Below are positions 1 to 7,794 of a stretch of DNA of 64,000 bases, piece after piece. The position numbers and the translations under genes were made by a program. Each line of letters starts with the position of its first letter. Within the stretch, counting starts at the first letter, position 1. A model generated the notes under the pieces. That model was not told the origin of the DNA. It was given only the letters and a program-made list of their open reading frames with translations, and did not search any database. This stretch comes from Anaerocolumna jejuensis DSM 15929 (GTDB taxonomy: Bacteria > Bacillota > Clostridia > Lachnospirales > Lachnospiraceae): positions 231,028 to 295,027 of the forward strand of contig NZ_FRAC01000008.1 in NCBI RefSeq assembly GCF_900142215.1, given 5' to 3'.

Positions 1-1
1 A

Positions 2-259
2 TTGATAAAATATCAGAACGATTATGAAAAATTTCGTTTTCTTCTCGACAACATGAGACTTCAGACATTTTATCAATTGTGTGAACCATTTCAACAGCTA
101 CTAGATGATGGTTGTAAAGAAGGAGTTTTTTCTATCCACGATACTCGTGCCAGAGCAAACAGTATTTTGTTTGCAATATTTGGAGTCACCAGCGCCGACA
201 TCTCAACGGAAGCACTCCTTGCGGAACTTCAAATTATCATTAAGCAATTTACTCAGTAA
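2..259 (+). CDS. TetR/AcrR-type regulator, C-terminal part (truncated by window edge)
   Basis: An open frame runs from the window edge to a TAA at 257-259 and gives 85 residues. It looks like the ligand-binding helices of a TetR-family repressor: a run resembling 'FQQLLDDGCKEGVF' followed by a hydrophobic helix is typical of helices 6-9 of that fold. No DNA-binding helix-turn-helix is visible, so the N-terminal half lies outside the window or is lost. The TTG at position 2 is not a convincing start. It is one of the few plus-strand genes here. Its 3' end abuts an IS630 remnant, so truncation by a mobile element cannot be excluded. The family call is moderate; the ligand is unknown. Confidence 0.5.
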   Translation: MIKYQNDYEKFRFLLDNMRLQTFYQLCEPFQQLLDDGCKEGVFSIHDTRARANSILFAIFGVTSADISTEALLAELQIIIKQFTQ

Positions 260-300
260 TATATGTTAATTACTATAAACATGAACCAACGGACAACCCC

Positions 301-537
301 AAAAGTGCCGACCTAAATTTTTATTATCCGGATTGTGAAAAAATCATTCTGGTATCCGATAATATAAATACAAATAGCAAGGCTGCATTCTATGAGGCAT
401 TTTCGCCAGTAACTGCATACTGGTTATCACAAAAATTTGATATGCATTACACACCAAAACATGGCAGTTGGCTGAACATAGCTGAGACAGAACTCAGTTC
501 ATTGAGTATTCAATGTCTTGGAATAGGTATTGGATAA
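301..537 (+). pseudogene. IS630-family transposase remnant (C-terminal DDE_3 part)
   Basis: This frame has no proper start but translates to the C-terminal half of an IS630-type transposase: 'VSDNINTNSKAAFYEAF' (family pattern DNLNTH..ASLYEAF, holding the second catalytic Asp), then 'YTPKHGSWLNIAETELS', the family signature with the third catalytic acidic residue, then TAA at 535-537. The N-terminal domain and the first catalytic Asp are absent, so the element cannot be active. The same frame stays open back to about 250 but without recognisable homology. No terminal inverted repeats were recognised. It marks an old insertion beside the truncated TetR gene. Confidence 0.8.
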
Positions 538-613
538 ATGAATTTATTTAGGTTGCCCTGTTTTGATACAGTTTTAATCTTTACAGGTCACTAGTGTGAA
601 AATCAAAAAGAAA

Positions 614-648
614 GAATCCCTTAAATCATTAAATGGTTTAAGGGATTC
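614..648 (-). terminator. Intrinsic terminator of the LplABC-type operon
   Basis: A perfect 12-bp inverted repeat (614-625 with 637-648, arm GAATCCCTTAAA) has an 11-nt loop. Read on the minus strand it is followed by a T-rich tract, as expected for a Rho-independent terminator 75 nt beyond the substrate-binding protein gene. On the plus strand no T-run follows. Confidence 0.8.
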
Positions 649-723
649 CCTCATTTCTTATAAATAAACTATATCCTTCAGTACAATGTTTTAATTACTG
701 AAATACATTATCTGTCATTCATA

Positions 724-2274
724 TTATCTAATGCTCTTCCAGGTTTCATACTGTTGCTGAGCATCTTTTAAAACATCCTGGTAACCGGCATTATCAAGTG
801 CTTTCTGATAGTCTGTAATAGCTTTGTCTACATCACCGGGTTTATATCCACCATTTTCAAGAGCAAATCCGAATTCGTTAAATACCTGCTGGCAGGCTGC
901 ATATTTTGCATCAACTTTGGACTTATCAAATCTGAAGCCATTGGCAATTGAATCCTTTGAACTGTCATTGAAAGTAGTATATAGCTCAACCTTATTATCC
1001 GGTTCGCCAGCTTCAAGAGAAAGATTTGTTATAGATGTTGACTCCCATGCACTGTGGTTATACAGACCTGCATCTGATTTCTTAACCTTTCCGTCTTCTC
1101 TTGTGTAATCTGTTCCTTCAATACCAAAGGTATACAGATCTGCTAAAGATTTATCTGTGTATAAAAGACCTAAGAATTTCAGGCAGGCATCAACCTGTTC
1201 GTCCGTACAGGTAGAAGCAATGGTATAGCAGGAACCTAAAGTAGTATTGGACTGCTTCCAGTTATCTGTAATCTTAACCATTTCAACGTCTTGTTTATAA
1301 CGTGTATTTGCTTCATCGTTGTTAGGAACGTCGGTCCACCAGGAAATTCCCCAATCCTTTGTCTGAGTGGTAGTATCTGTTGTTGTCTTTGTAAGGTCAT
1401 CTTCACTGATATAGCCCTTAGATGCCCAGTCACCCATTAAGCTGCTAAATTCCTTGTACTCAGGTGTAGAAAGGGTATCAACAACCGCATCCTTATCTTT
1501 GTCAACAGCGATAAAACTATCCTGGCTGAAGAAATCAAATTTGTTCAGATAATAACGAAAGAACATAGATGTTTTCTGAGTTAAATAAGGATATTTCAGA
1601 CCTTCTGTTTTACAATCCTTCAGCATAGGCTCAATATCTTTCAGCGATTTAACAGTGGATAAATCCCATTTATACTTATCAACTAAATCTTTACGGAACA
1701 TGAGGTTATATCCTTCTGCTGATTCCTTGTAGCAGGGAATAAAATAATTCTTTCCGTTAAATGCTGAGGATTTCCATACCCAATCTGGCATAGCTTTGTA
1801 AATATCATAGTTAGGAAGTTTCTGTGTTATGTCGTAAACAGCGTTTTGCTTTACAAGATCATCTGTTCTGATTGTTTCAATCCAGTTTGCAGTCCAAAGA
1901 AGATTGATTTCACCATTGGCAAGTGCAAGGTTTGCTTTGTCTTTGTACTCACTGTTACTAATGTCATTGAGCTTAATCTGAACATTAATCTTATCCCCAA
2001 TATAAGCATTGATTGCATCCTGAACTGCCTGTACCTCTTTTGTATCAGGCACTCCGACGTTAAAGCAATCCCTGTATACAGAAATGGTTGTCATAGCGGT
2101 ATCTTTCTTGCCGCTGTCCGGTGTTGCCGCTTCTGTTGTTTTTGCCCCCGCGTCCTTGTTACCGCCTTCAGATGTGGTTTTTGTATTATTTGCACCACAA
2201 CCTGTTGCAGTCAGCATTACTGTTGCTAATGTTACTGCAAGAACTTTTTTCCCAAATACCTTAACTTTAAACAT
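724..2274 (-). CDS. Carbohydrate ABC transporter, extracellular solute-binding lipoprotein
   Basis: A 516-residue type-1 solute-binding protein. Residues 1-25 form a lipoprotein signal peptide ending in a lipobox with Cys26 ('TATGC'), followed by a Thr/Lys/Gly-rich linker to about residue 60 and then the two-lobed binding domain. The length and sequence style fit the LplA/YtcQ group of CUT1 systems, which take up oligosaccharides or uronic-acid-containing sugars; the actual substrate cannot be read from sequence. The start has a good site (GGGAGG then ATG). It is the third transporter gene in the order LplB-type, LplC-type, binding protein. No ATPase is encoded here, so a shared MsmX-like ATPase elsewhere is expected. 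Confidence 0.88.
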   Translation of the reverse strand: MFKVKVFGKKVLAVTLATVMLTATGCGANNTKTTSEGGNKDAGAKTTEAATPDSGKKDTAMTTISVYRDCFNVGVPDTKEVQAVQDAINAYIGDKINVQIKLNDISNSEYKDKANLALANGEINLLWTANWIETIRTDDLVKQNAVYDITQKLPNYDIYKAMPDWVWKSSAFNGKNYFIPCYKESAEGYNLMFRKDLVDKYKWDLSTVKSLKDIEPMLKDCKTEGLKYPYLTQKTSMFFRYYLNKFDFFSQDSFIAVDKDKDAVVDTLSTPEYKEFSSLMGDWASKGYISEDDLTKTTTDTTTQTKDWGISWWTDVPNNDEANTRYKQDVEMVKITDNWKQSNTTLGSCYTIASTCTDEQVDACLKFLGLLYTDKSLADLYTFGIEGTDYTREDGKVKKSDAGLYNHSAWESTSITNLSLEAGEPDNKVELYTTFNDSSKDSIANGFRFDKSKVDAKYAACQQVFNEFGFALENGGYKPGDVDKAITDYQKALDNAGYQDVLKDAQQQYETWKSIR

Positions 2275-2326
2275 ATAATCCTCCCTTAATGATTATTATA
2301 TTTCAAGATGCATAGCATCATGAATA

Positions 2327-3271
2327 TCAGCCCTTTACAGAACCAACGGTAAGACCTTTAATAAAATACTTCTGAAAAAACGGATAAACCACCATAATAG
2401 GACCTACAACCGTAATAACTGTCGCCATTGTACAGGAATATTGTGGAATGCCTTGCTGTAATACTGCTAAAGCAGATCCTGTTATATTCTTATTATTGAG
2501 CAGGAACTCAATACTTCTTTGAATACGAACCAAAAGTAATTGCAAGGGCATCTTGTTTTCACTGCTAATGTAGAGCAATGCATTCTGCCAATCATTCCAG
2601 TATGCCGTTGCCAGCATGAAACCAACGGATGCAAGAGCAGGTTTCATTAACGGCAGAACAATTTGGAAAAATGTCCTGTATTCACTGGCACCATCAATTC
2701 GGGCAGATTCCATTAATTCATCCGGAATACTTGTTTGTATGTACGTTCGCAAAATGATTATATTCATGGTAGAGATAGTCAGCGGTAAGACGAGCAGCCA
2801 GATGCTGTCTTTTAAGTGGTACATAGAGGTATATACGATATAACTTGCAAGCTGACCTCCCGAAAAAAGCATTGGTACCATTACGAATATCGATAAAAAC
2901 CTTCTTAAACGAAAATCTTTTCTGCTCATTGCATAAGCTAATAAGCTCATAAACATAAGGCCCATTAATGTTCCTGCTATGGTAATGAAGATAGTCACAC
3001 CATAGGACACGGCAAGCTGCTTACCATACTTAAATACGTATTTAAAGCCTTCCAGCGAATATTTTTCCGGGAAATAGCTGAAACCGTTTGAAACAATACT
3101 TTTGTCATCCGAAAATGCAACTACAAAAACCAGTATGATGGGCAACAGGCAAAACAAAGTATATAGTCCAAGAAGTGCTGTTAAGATATACTGTCCGATT
3201 CCCTTTTTCTTCTTCTTGATCTTAATATTTGCCCTGTTATTAATATTTGATTTTGCTGCTAATGTACTCAT
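2327..3271 (-). CDS. Carbohydrate ABC transporter permease (LplC/YtcP type)
   Basis: An integral membrane permease of the MalG-like family with about six membrane segments. The EAA loop 'ESARIDGASEYRTFFQIVLP' contacts the ATPase, and the protein ends in the family-typical 'KYFIKGLTVGSVKG'. The open frame extends to 3331, but GGAGG at 3279-3283 lies 7 nt before the ATG at 3271 and only 1 nt before the ATG at 3277, so I use 3271 (314 aa). That leaves 16 nt after the upstream permease gene. Together with the adjacent permease it forms the heterodimeric membrane channel of a CUT1 importer. Confidence 0.9.
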   Translation of the reverse strand: MSTLAAKSNINNRANIKIKKKKKGIGQYILTALLGLYTLFCLLPIILVFVVAFSDDKSIVSNGFSYFPEKYSLEGFKYVFKYGKQLAVSYGVTIFITIAGTLMGLMFMSLLAYAMSRKDFRLRRFLSIFVMVPMLFSGGQLASYIVYTSMYHLKDSIWLLVLPLTISTMNIIILRTYIQTSIPDELMESARIDGASEYRTFFQIVLPLMKPALASVGFMLATAYWNDWQNALLYISSENKMPLQLLLVRIQRSIEFLLNNKNITGSALAVLQQGIPQYSCTMATVITVVGPIMVVYPFFQKYFIKGLTVGSVKG

Positions 3272-3287
3272 TTTCATTCCTCCAGTT

Positions 3288-4202
3288 TTAAAACAATGCA
3301 TTTTCCGGTGCTGCTTTACGGACGATACCATTGGCTCCCAAAATTAATAGTAATCCTACAATCGACTGATAGAAGGTTGTTGCAGCCGTGTATCCATAAT
3401 CTGGTGTTGTCAGGATAGCATTTAAAATATAAGAATCAATAACCTGGGTCGTTGAATACAATATACCGCTGTTTCTGGTCACCTGATAGAACAAGCCTGT
3501 TTCCGAACGCATGATACCGCCAACGCTAAGCAAAATCATGATCGTAATCATTGGTACAAGTGAAGGTAATGTTATGTTACAGATTTGCTTCCACTTATTA
3601 GCACCATCAATCTGAGCTGCTTCATACATCTCCTGGTCAATACCTGCCAGAACCGACATATAGAGCACTGATCCGTAACCCACGCTATTCCATATCTTCA
3701 CTACCGTTAAGATTATTGTCCAGTAGCCTGCAGTGGTGTACCAGCGAACGCCCTCTCCGCCGAAGTTCTGAATCATGCCATTGATCATTCCGTTATTGCT
3801 TAAAAATGCATATACGATAAATTGAACAGCAGCATAGGAAATAAAAACCGGAACAATCATAATACTCTGAAATAATTTACCCACTTTTTTAAATACAAGC
3901 TGGTCAATACCAATTGCAATAACAATATTAAGAATTGTACCAATGATGGTAAATATCAAATAGTAGAGTAATGTATTTTTTGTTATTCTCATGAATGTAT
4001 CGCTGGAAACAAGCAGGAACTTAAAATTTTCCAAACCAGCCCATGGACTTTTCCATATGCCTAAACTATAATTAAATTTCTTAAATGCCATAACCAAACC
4101 TGCCATTGGCATATAACTGAACAAAAATATCACAAGAACTGCGGGAATACACATAACAAGATGTGCTCTGTGTTTCCATGTATTATGCAAAAAATCCTTC
4201 AT
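3288..4202 (-). CDS. Carbohydrate ABC transporter permease (LplB type)
   Basis: A 304-residue MalF/LplB-like permease with six hydrophobic segments, beginning near residue 17 after a basic N-terminus ('WKHRAHLVMCIPAVLVIFLF'). The EAA loop 'EAAQIDGANKWKQICNITLP' is present. A GGGGGA site precedes the ATG. It is the first transporter gene, 111 nt beyond the LacI-type regulator gene, and that gap contains a structured segment (see 4251-4294). The partner is the LplC-type permease downstream. Confidence 0.9.
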   Translation of the reverse strand: MKDFLHNTWKHRAHLVMCIPAVLVIFLFSYMPMAGLVMAFKKFNYSLGIWKSPWAGLENFKFLLVSSDTFMRITKNTLLYYLIFTIIGTILNIVIAIGIDQLVFKKVGKLFQSIMIVPVFISYAAVQFIVYAFLSNNGMINGMIQNFGGEGVRWYTTAGYWTIILTVVKIWNSVGYGSVLYMSVLAGIDQEMYEAAQIDGANKWKQICNITLPSLVPMITIMILLSVGGIMRSETGLFYQVTRNSGILYSTTQVIDSYILNAILTTPDYGYTAATTFYQSIVGLLLILGANGIVRKAAPENALF

Positions 4203-4250
4203 CTTCTTCCCCCTAGTGTAATCTTATATAGTCTGAGTTCTCCTTTTTCC

Positions 4251-4294
4251 GTACAACTCTGTAACAAGCAGTAAGGTTGTACTTTCTGTGTTAC
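4251..4294 (-). other. Interleaved inverted repeats, possible RNA pseudoknot
   Basis: Two inverted repeats overlap in pseudoknot order: GTACAAC (4251-4257) with GTTGTAC (4276-4282), and GTAACA (4261-4266) with TGTTAC (4289-4294). They lie between the regulator gene and the first permease gene of one presumed transcript. They could fold as an H-type pseudoknot or as alternative hairpins. No T-run follows, so it is not a simple terminator. A role in uneven expression of regulator and transporter is inference. Confidence 0.35.
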
Positions 4295-4313
4295 TTATTC
4301 CTTCCTTTCTTTC

Positions 4314-5336
4314 TTATTTATTTCTTCCCTTCAGGTTATACACTGACTGCCCCGGCAATACCACTCCGGGTATTACCACTCGTTCAATAATAGTAGCCTT
4401 GGGATTATCAATGAGTGCAATCAGTTTCTCTGCCGCACTTCTTCCCATAGTTTTGGTATCCTGTTGTAAAGTAGTTAATTTAGGAACCAATACCTGAGAA
4501 AGGGTAATTCCATCGTAACCGGCAATTGAGATATCCTCCGGTATTCGAAGTCCCTGTTCCTTAATAGCATTAATACCTCCGAGACAGGAAAAGTCATCAG
4601 AAAATAAAATGCATGTTGGTCTATCCTTTAACTCCAGCAGCTCCCTTGTCAGAATCGCCGTAGTGTCTGGGTCATGGTAAATTCCGCTTTTTACATATTC
4701 ATCGGGTACTGTTATTCCAAATTCGCCGAGGGTCTTGTAAAAACTCCCCACACGATTCTGGGTAACCGAGGAATTCGCACCGTGTATGTACGCTATCTTT
4801 CTATGCCCCATTTCATAGACATAGGTAATTAATTCTTTTATCCCTTTTACATTATCTGAAATGATTGCTGTCCGGTTATCAAATACATGATCGATGGTGA
4901 CCACCGGCAGCTCTCCATTAATCAGCTCCACGACCTGAGGATCATTAAAGCGGATACATGCAATTACCACCCCGTCGACACCTCGGTATTTGCTATGTTC
5001 ATAGTAGGACATATTCATACTGCCGGTGTGCTTGCTGATAAAGGTCATATCATAGCCATTTCTCTCCGCTTCCTGTTTGAAACTGTCCAAAACATTAGCA
5101 AAATATTCATGGGTCAAGCCGCTTTGCGCTTCATCCACAAATAAGACTCCCAGATTATAGGTTCTGTTGGTTTTTAAAGCTCTGGCAGAAGAATTAGGAA
5201 AGTAATCCATTTCTTTTGCAACTCTTCTTATATTCTCTTTTGTAGCCTCCGCAATATCCTTATGGTTATTTAAAGCCTTGCTGACAGTAGCTACTGATAC
5301 TCCGCATCTTGTTGATATGTCTTTTAAAGAAACCAA
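4314..5336 (-). CDS. LacI-family transcriptional regulator
   Basis: A 340-residue LacI/GalR repressor. Residues 3-24 are the helix-turn-helix ('LKDISTRCGVSVATVSKALN'), followed by the hinge helix ('NSSARALKTNRT') and a periplasmic-binding-like sugar domain to the C-terminus. The start codon is TTG at 5336 with AAGGAG 8 nt upstream. It is the first gene of the importer locus and very probably controls it. Two copies of a 15-bp LacI-type operator lie upstream (5371 and 5574), suggesting autoregulation. The inducer sugar is unknown. Confidence 0.9.
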   Translation of the reverse strand: MVSLKDISTRCGVSVATVSKALNNHKDIAEATKENIRRVAKEMDYFPNSSARALKTNRTYNLGVLFVDEAQSGLTHEYFANVLDSFKQEAERNGYDMTFISKHTGSMNMSYYEHSKYRGVDGVVIACIRFNDPQVVELINGELPVVTIDHVFDNRTAIISDNVKGIKELITYVYEMGHRKIAYIHGANSSVTQNRVGSFYKTLGEFGITVPDEYVKSGIYHDPDTTAILTRELLELKDRPTCILFSDDFSCLGGINAIKEQGLRIPEDISIAGYDGITLSQVLVPKLTTLQQDTKTMGRSAAEKLIALIDNPKATIIERVVIPGVVLPGQSVYNLKGRNK

Positions 5337-5370
5337 TGTAAAATCTCCTTACCCTATAGTGTTTAATTCA

Positions 5371-5385
5371 CTTAATCGTTTTCTA
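5371..5385 (-). promoter_or_regulatory. Candidate LacI-type operator O1
   Basis: Minus-strand sequence TAGAAAACGATTAAG, with the central CG typical of LacI/GalR operators, 35 nt before the regulator start codon. It matches the site at 5574-5588 in 14 of 15 positions. CcpA cre sites share the AARCG core, so catabolite control is an alternative reading. Confidence 0.5.
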
Positions 5386-5573
5386 AGATTAGTACAAACA
5401 ATATTGTATATATTATTTATGACACAATTGCTATATTTGTATATTATGTCATGATTTTTAAACTCGCATAAGCGTTAATGGATATATCTAACTTTTTTGT
5501 TTAAATTTACTATATAAACTATATCTCTTTTTTCTAAATATTGCAAGTATTTTTTAAAAAATCTCATTTTTTT

Positions 5574-5588
5574 CTTAAACGTTTTCTA
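5574..5588 (-). promoter_or_regulatory. Candidate LacI-type operator O2
   Basis: Minus-strand sequence TAGAAAACGTTTAAG, nearly identical to O1 and 203 bp further upstream in the same orientation. Paired sites at this distance are compatible with repression by DNA looping. A cre-like role is also possible. Confidence 0.5.
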
Positions 5589-5842
5589 TGTTTTAAAATC
5601 CTCTTATTATTTTAGTATTTAAAGGTTGATTTTTAGCATGGCACATATGTCTGGTAAAATGCTGCTTATTCTAGAAAAAAGTCTTTACACAGATTTTACA
5701 ACCGCTAAAAATAACGATTAAGTACGAATGAGTGTTTTCAAATAGCTTCTACCCGGACTATGTTAACTGGGAATTTACATTAATTACTTTATTAATTACT
5801 CTCAACGAATAAGACTTCATAAATCGAGAGGTATTAAATAAA

Positions 5843-5884
5843 AAGTCCTGCAATTTCCTTAATTAATACGGAATTGCAGGACTT
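5843..5884 (-). terminator. Intrinsic terminator of the DUF4085 gene
   Basis: A perfect 13-bp inverted repeat (5843-5855 with 5872-5884, arm AAGTCCTGCAATT), extendable by two G-C pairs across a one-base bulge. On the minus strand it is followed by TTTTTATTT, about 165 nt beyond the stop of the DUF4085 gene. Confidence 0.8.
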
Positions 5885-6048
5885 ATATTATATTTGCTTT
5901 ACAAGCTTCTTTCACTGAAGCTAGCTTATACGGCATGGTTATTTTTCTTGCCAATTATAAAACTTAAATAATCGTACTATAAAAGGTAATTTTTTACTAA
6001 AACTTAAAATTTCATCCATGATACCTTAGTAAAATTGGGGTTTACATT

Positions 6049-6921
6049 TCACTCTTTGTCTATTACTATATCCTCACAGCTAATAATAAGATCAAGCATT
6101 GCTTCCCCTGCCAAAAGCACATGGGCTTCATAACCGTTATCTCTGCGATACAGCTCCTCATAAAGCCAGACACTGCCCATAATGTGTTCTTCCTGTTTTA
6201 TAATATCAGGCGAAACAAAAGTAATCTTGTTTAAATCGGTGAAACCTCCCCGGGTATCAAGCCTTATTACTATATTTTTATTTTTATCTATTGTAAACTC
6301 TTTTACCCTGCAATCGTGAAAACCGAAATTCTCTTTGATACTTTTAGGAATACTCTCAGCCATCCGGGCTTCAGAATTTTCACTTAAAACATGTTTCATT
6401 TTCTTTTCATTCTCATTGCTGTATCTTTTTAGCTGCTTCAGTACTTCCTTCGTGCAGTAACCCAGAGAGAAAACCCTCATATCTGCAATTTGCTGCAAAA
6501 GTTCATGAGGAATTTTCTCTTCCGCTTCTCTTATTTTTACCGTTTCCTGAATAGAGCGGAATTCTTCCCTGCATTTTAACACATCAAAGGGCGGGCGAAC
6601 ATCATATTCCTCTATTCGTTTCAGTATGTGCTCTCTTTCATCGGACGGCATGTGATATACTATTTTATCCTCTACGTCTATCTCTTCACCATTTGCAAAT
6701 ATATAAAAGGGAGTAATCGTACATCCGTCCTGCTCCAATGCAAAACGAGGGTCAGCATCGTAAATCTCACGCTGTATTTTTACAAATTCCTTTTCTTTTC
6801 TCCTATAGAGCCGCAAATAGAGAGCTTCGTCATAAACAGCAGCGCCATCGTTCACTTTCATGCCAAAATGCAGCCAGGTCCGCTGACATAATTCATACCA
6901 TTCCTTTGTAAGATACTTCAT
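6049..6921 (-). CDS. DUF4085 family protein
   Basis: A 290-residue soluble protein. The N-terminal pattern 'MKYLTKEWYELCQRT' is that of the clostridial DUF4085 family, whose function is unknown. It is rich in charged residues, with no signal peptide or membrane segment. The C-terminal third holds a 'GFHDCRVKEF' motif and a beta-rich stretch with 'WLYEELYRRDNGYEAHVLL', reminiscent of small immunity-like domains. It is separated by 55 nt from the VOC gene upstream and has its own terminator downstream. Family call fairly secure; function unknown. Confidence 0.7.
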   Translation of the reverse strand: MKYLTKEWYELCQRTWLHFGMKVNDGAAVYDEALYLRLYRRKEKEFVKIQREIYDADPRFALEQDGCTITPFYIFANGEEIDVEDKIVYHMPSDEREHILKRIEEYDVRPPFDVLKCREEFRSIQETVKIREAEEKIPHELLQQIADMRVFSLGYCTKEVLKQLKRYSNENEKKMKHVLSENSEARMAESIPKSIKENFGFHDCRVKEFTIDKNKNIVIRLDTRGGFTDLNKITFVSPDIIKQEEHIMGSVWLYEELYRRDNGYEAHVLLAGEAMLDLIISCEDIVIDKE

Positions 6922-6976
6922 AGTATATTCTCCTGTAAATTTCTGCTTGGCGGTTATGTGCTCTTCTCAGTTACAA

Positions 6977-7354
6977 TTATGCCTTGTTATCCTGGGAGCA
7001 AAGGCAGAATGGATGCCCGGCAGGGTCTAGCATAGTGACCCATTCCTTCCCTCCGGATTGTAATGCCGCCTTCTTCGCACCAAGGGATTGTGCATATTCA
7101 ACTGCCTCCGCAACATTTGCAACCTGGAAATCAAAATGCATTTGTTTTTGCTGTTTCCCCTCTTCTTCCGGCCATGCGGGCGGAACATAATCCTCTTCTT
7201 CCATAAATAAAAATACAATTCCATCTTTACTCAGTGCAGGACGTCCGAACATTATGCTTTTTTCCCATCCCAGCAGTTTGTGGTAAAACTCGCACAGACC
7301 TTGTTCATCGTTGCAATCCACCATGATATTTCCAAGGCATATTCCCTTAATCAT
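6977..7354 (-). CDS. VOC superfamily (glyoxalase/bleomycin-resistance type) protein
   Basis: A 125-residue single VOC module with paired beta-alpha-beta-beta-beta repeats. 'LGNIMVDCNDEQGLCEFYHKLL' is repeat 1 and 'HFDFQVANVAEAVEYAQSLGA' plus 'TMLDPAGHPFCL' is repeat 2. The family includes metal-dependent lyases, dioxygenases and drug-binding proteins; His in 'MHFDF' and the 'DPAGHPFCL' segment are typical. The substrate cannot be assigned. It is probably transcribed from the repeat-borne promoter about 225 nt upstream (element A). Confidence 0.8.
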   Translation of the reverse strand: MIKGICLGNIMVDCNDEQGLCEFYHKLLGWEKSIMFGRPALSKDGIVFLFMEEEDYVPPAWPEEEGKQQKQMHFDFQVANVAEAVEYAQSLGAKKAALQSGGKEWVTMLDPAGHPFCLCSQDNKA

Positions 7355-7584
7355 TAAAATCCTCCTTGTTAATTCTATCCTCTTCTTTAAGCCCTGCCGC
7401 TAACGTCCAGAGTTATAAGGAATTATAGTTTTTTATTATAGGTTTTTATATAAATATAGCAAACAATAGTCTGTCCTTCTGCTTAATAAGACTGCTTTTA
7501 AGCTGTTTATAGACTGCCCAATAACTGCTTATAAGGCTTATAAGCTGCTTATTATATTACGATATCAGAGGCTATATCATTTCC

Positions 7585-7689
7585 TCATTTTATTATAATT
7601 GTTATATCAAAATATTTCCATTAATATTTAAAAAAGAGGTTAAGTTCATAAGCCTTAGTACCGGCCTATGTTAACTTAACCTGTCTGAT
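7585..7689 (-). repeat. Dispersed terminator/promoter-like element, copy A
   Basis: One of five related elements. On the minus strand it begins with a long hairpin (7638-7682; arms GGTTAAGTT and AACTTAACC plus an inner stem) followed by a T6 run, which would end transcripts of the GH94 gene. Then comes the conserved TGGAAATATTTTG block and TATAAT (7592-7597), pointing at the VOC gene. The rest of the 440-base gap 7355-7794 is AT-rich and shows nothing else I can support. Confidence 0.7.
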
Positions 7690-7794
7690 TTAATCAGTTT
7701 TCACAAAATTGAGTCTACAAAAGTAGAATTTTAGTTTCCTCCAGCCTGAATGCCTCCATCAATCAACAAGGATCAGGAAGAAAAAAGCCGGAAA

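Larger units (their letters stand above)
5337..6048. other. AT-rich intergenic region upstream of the LacI-type gene
   Basis: No coding frame is supported in these 712 bases. They hold two LacI-type operators (5371-5385, 5574-5588), a weaker related core on the other strand at 5713-5723 (AACGATTAAGT), and a terminator at 5843-5884. I could not fix a convincing -35/-10 pair for the regulator gene. Confidence 0.6.
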
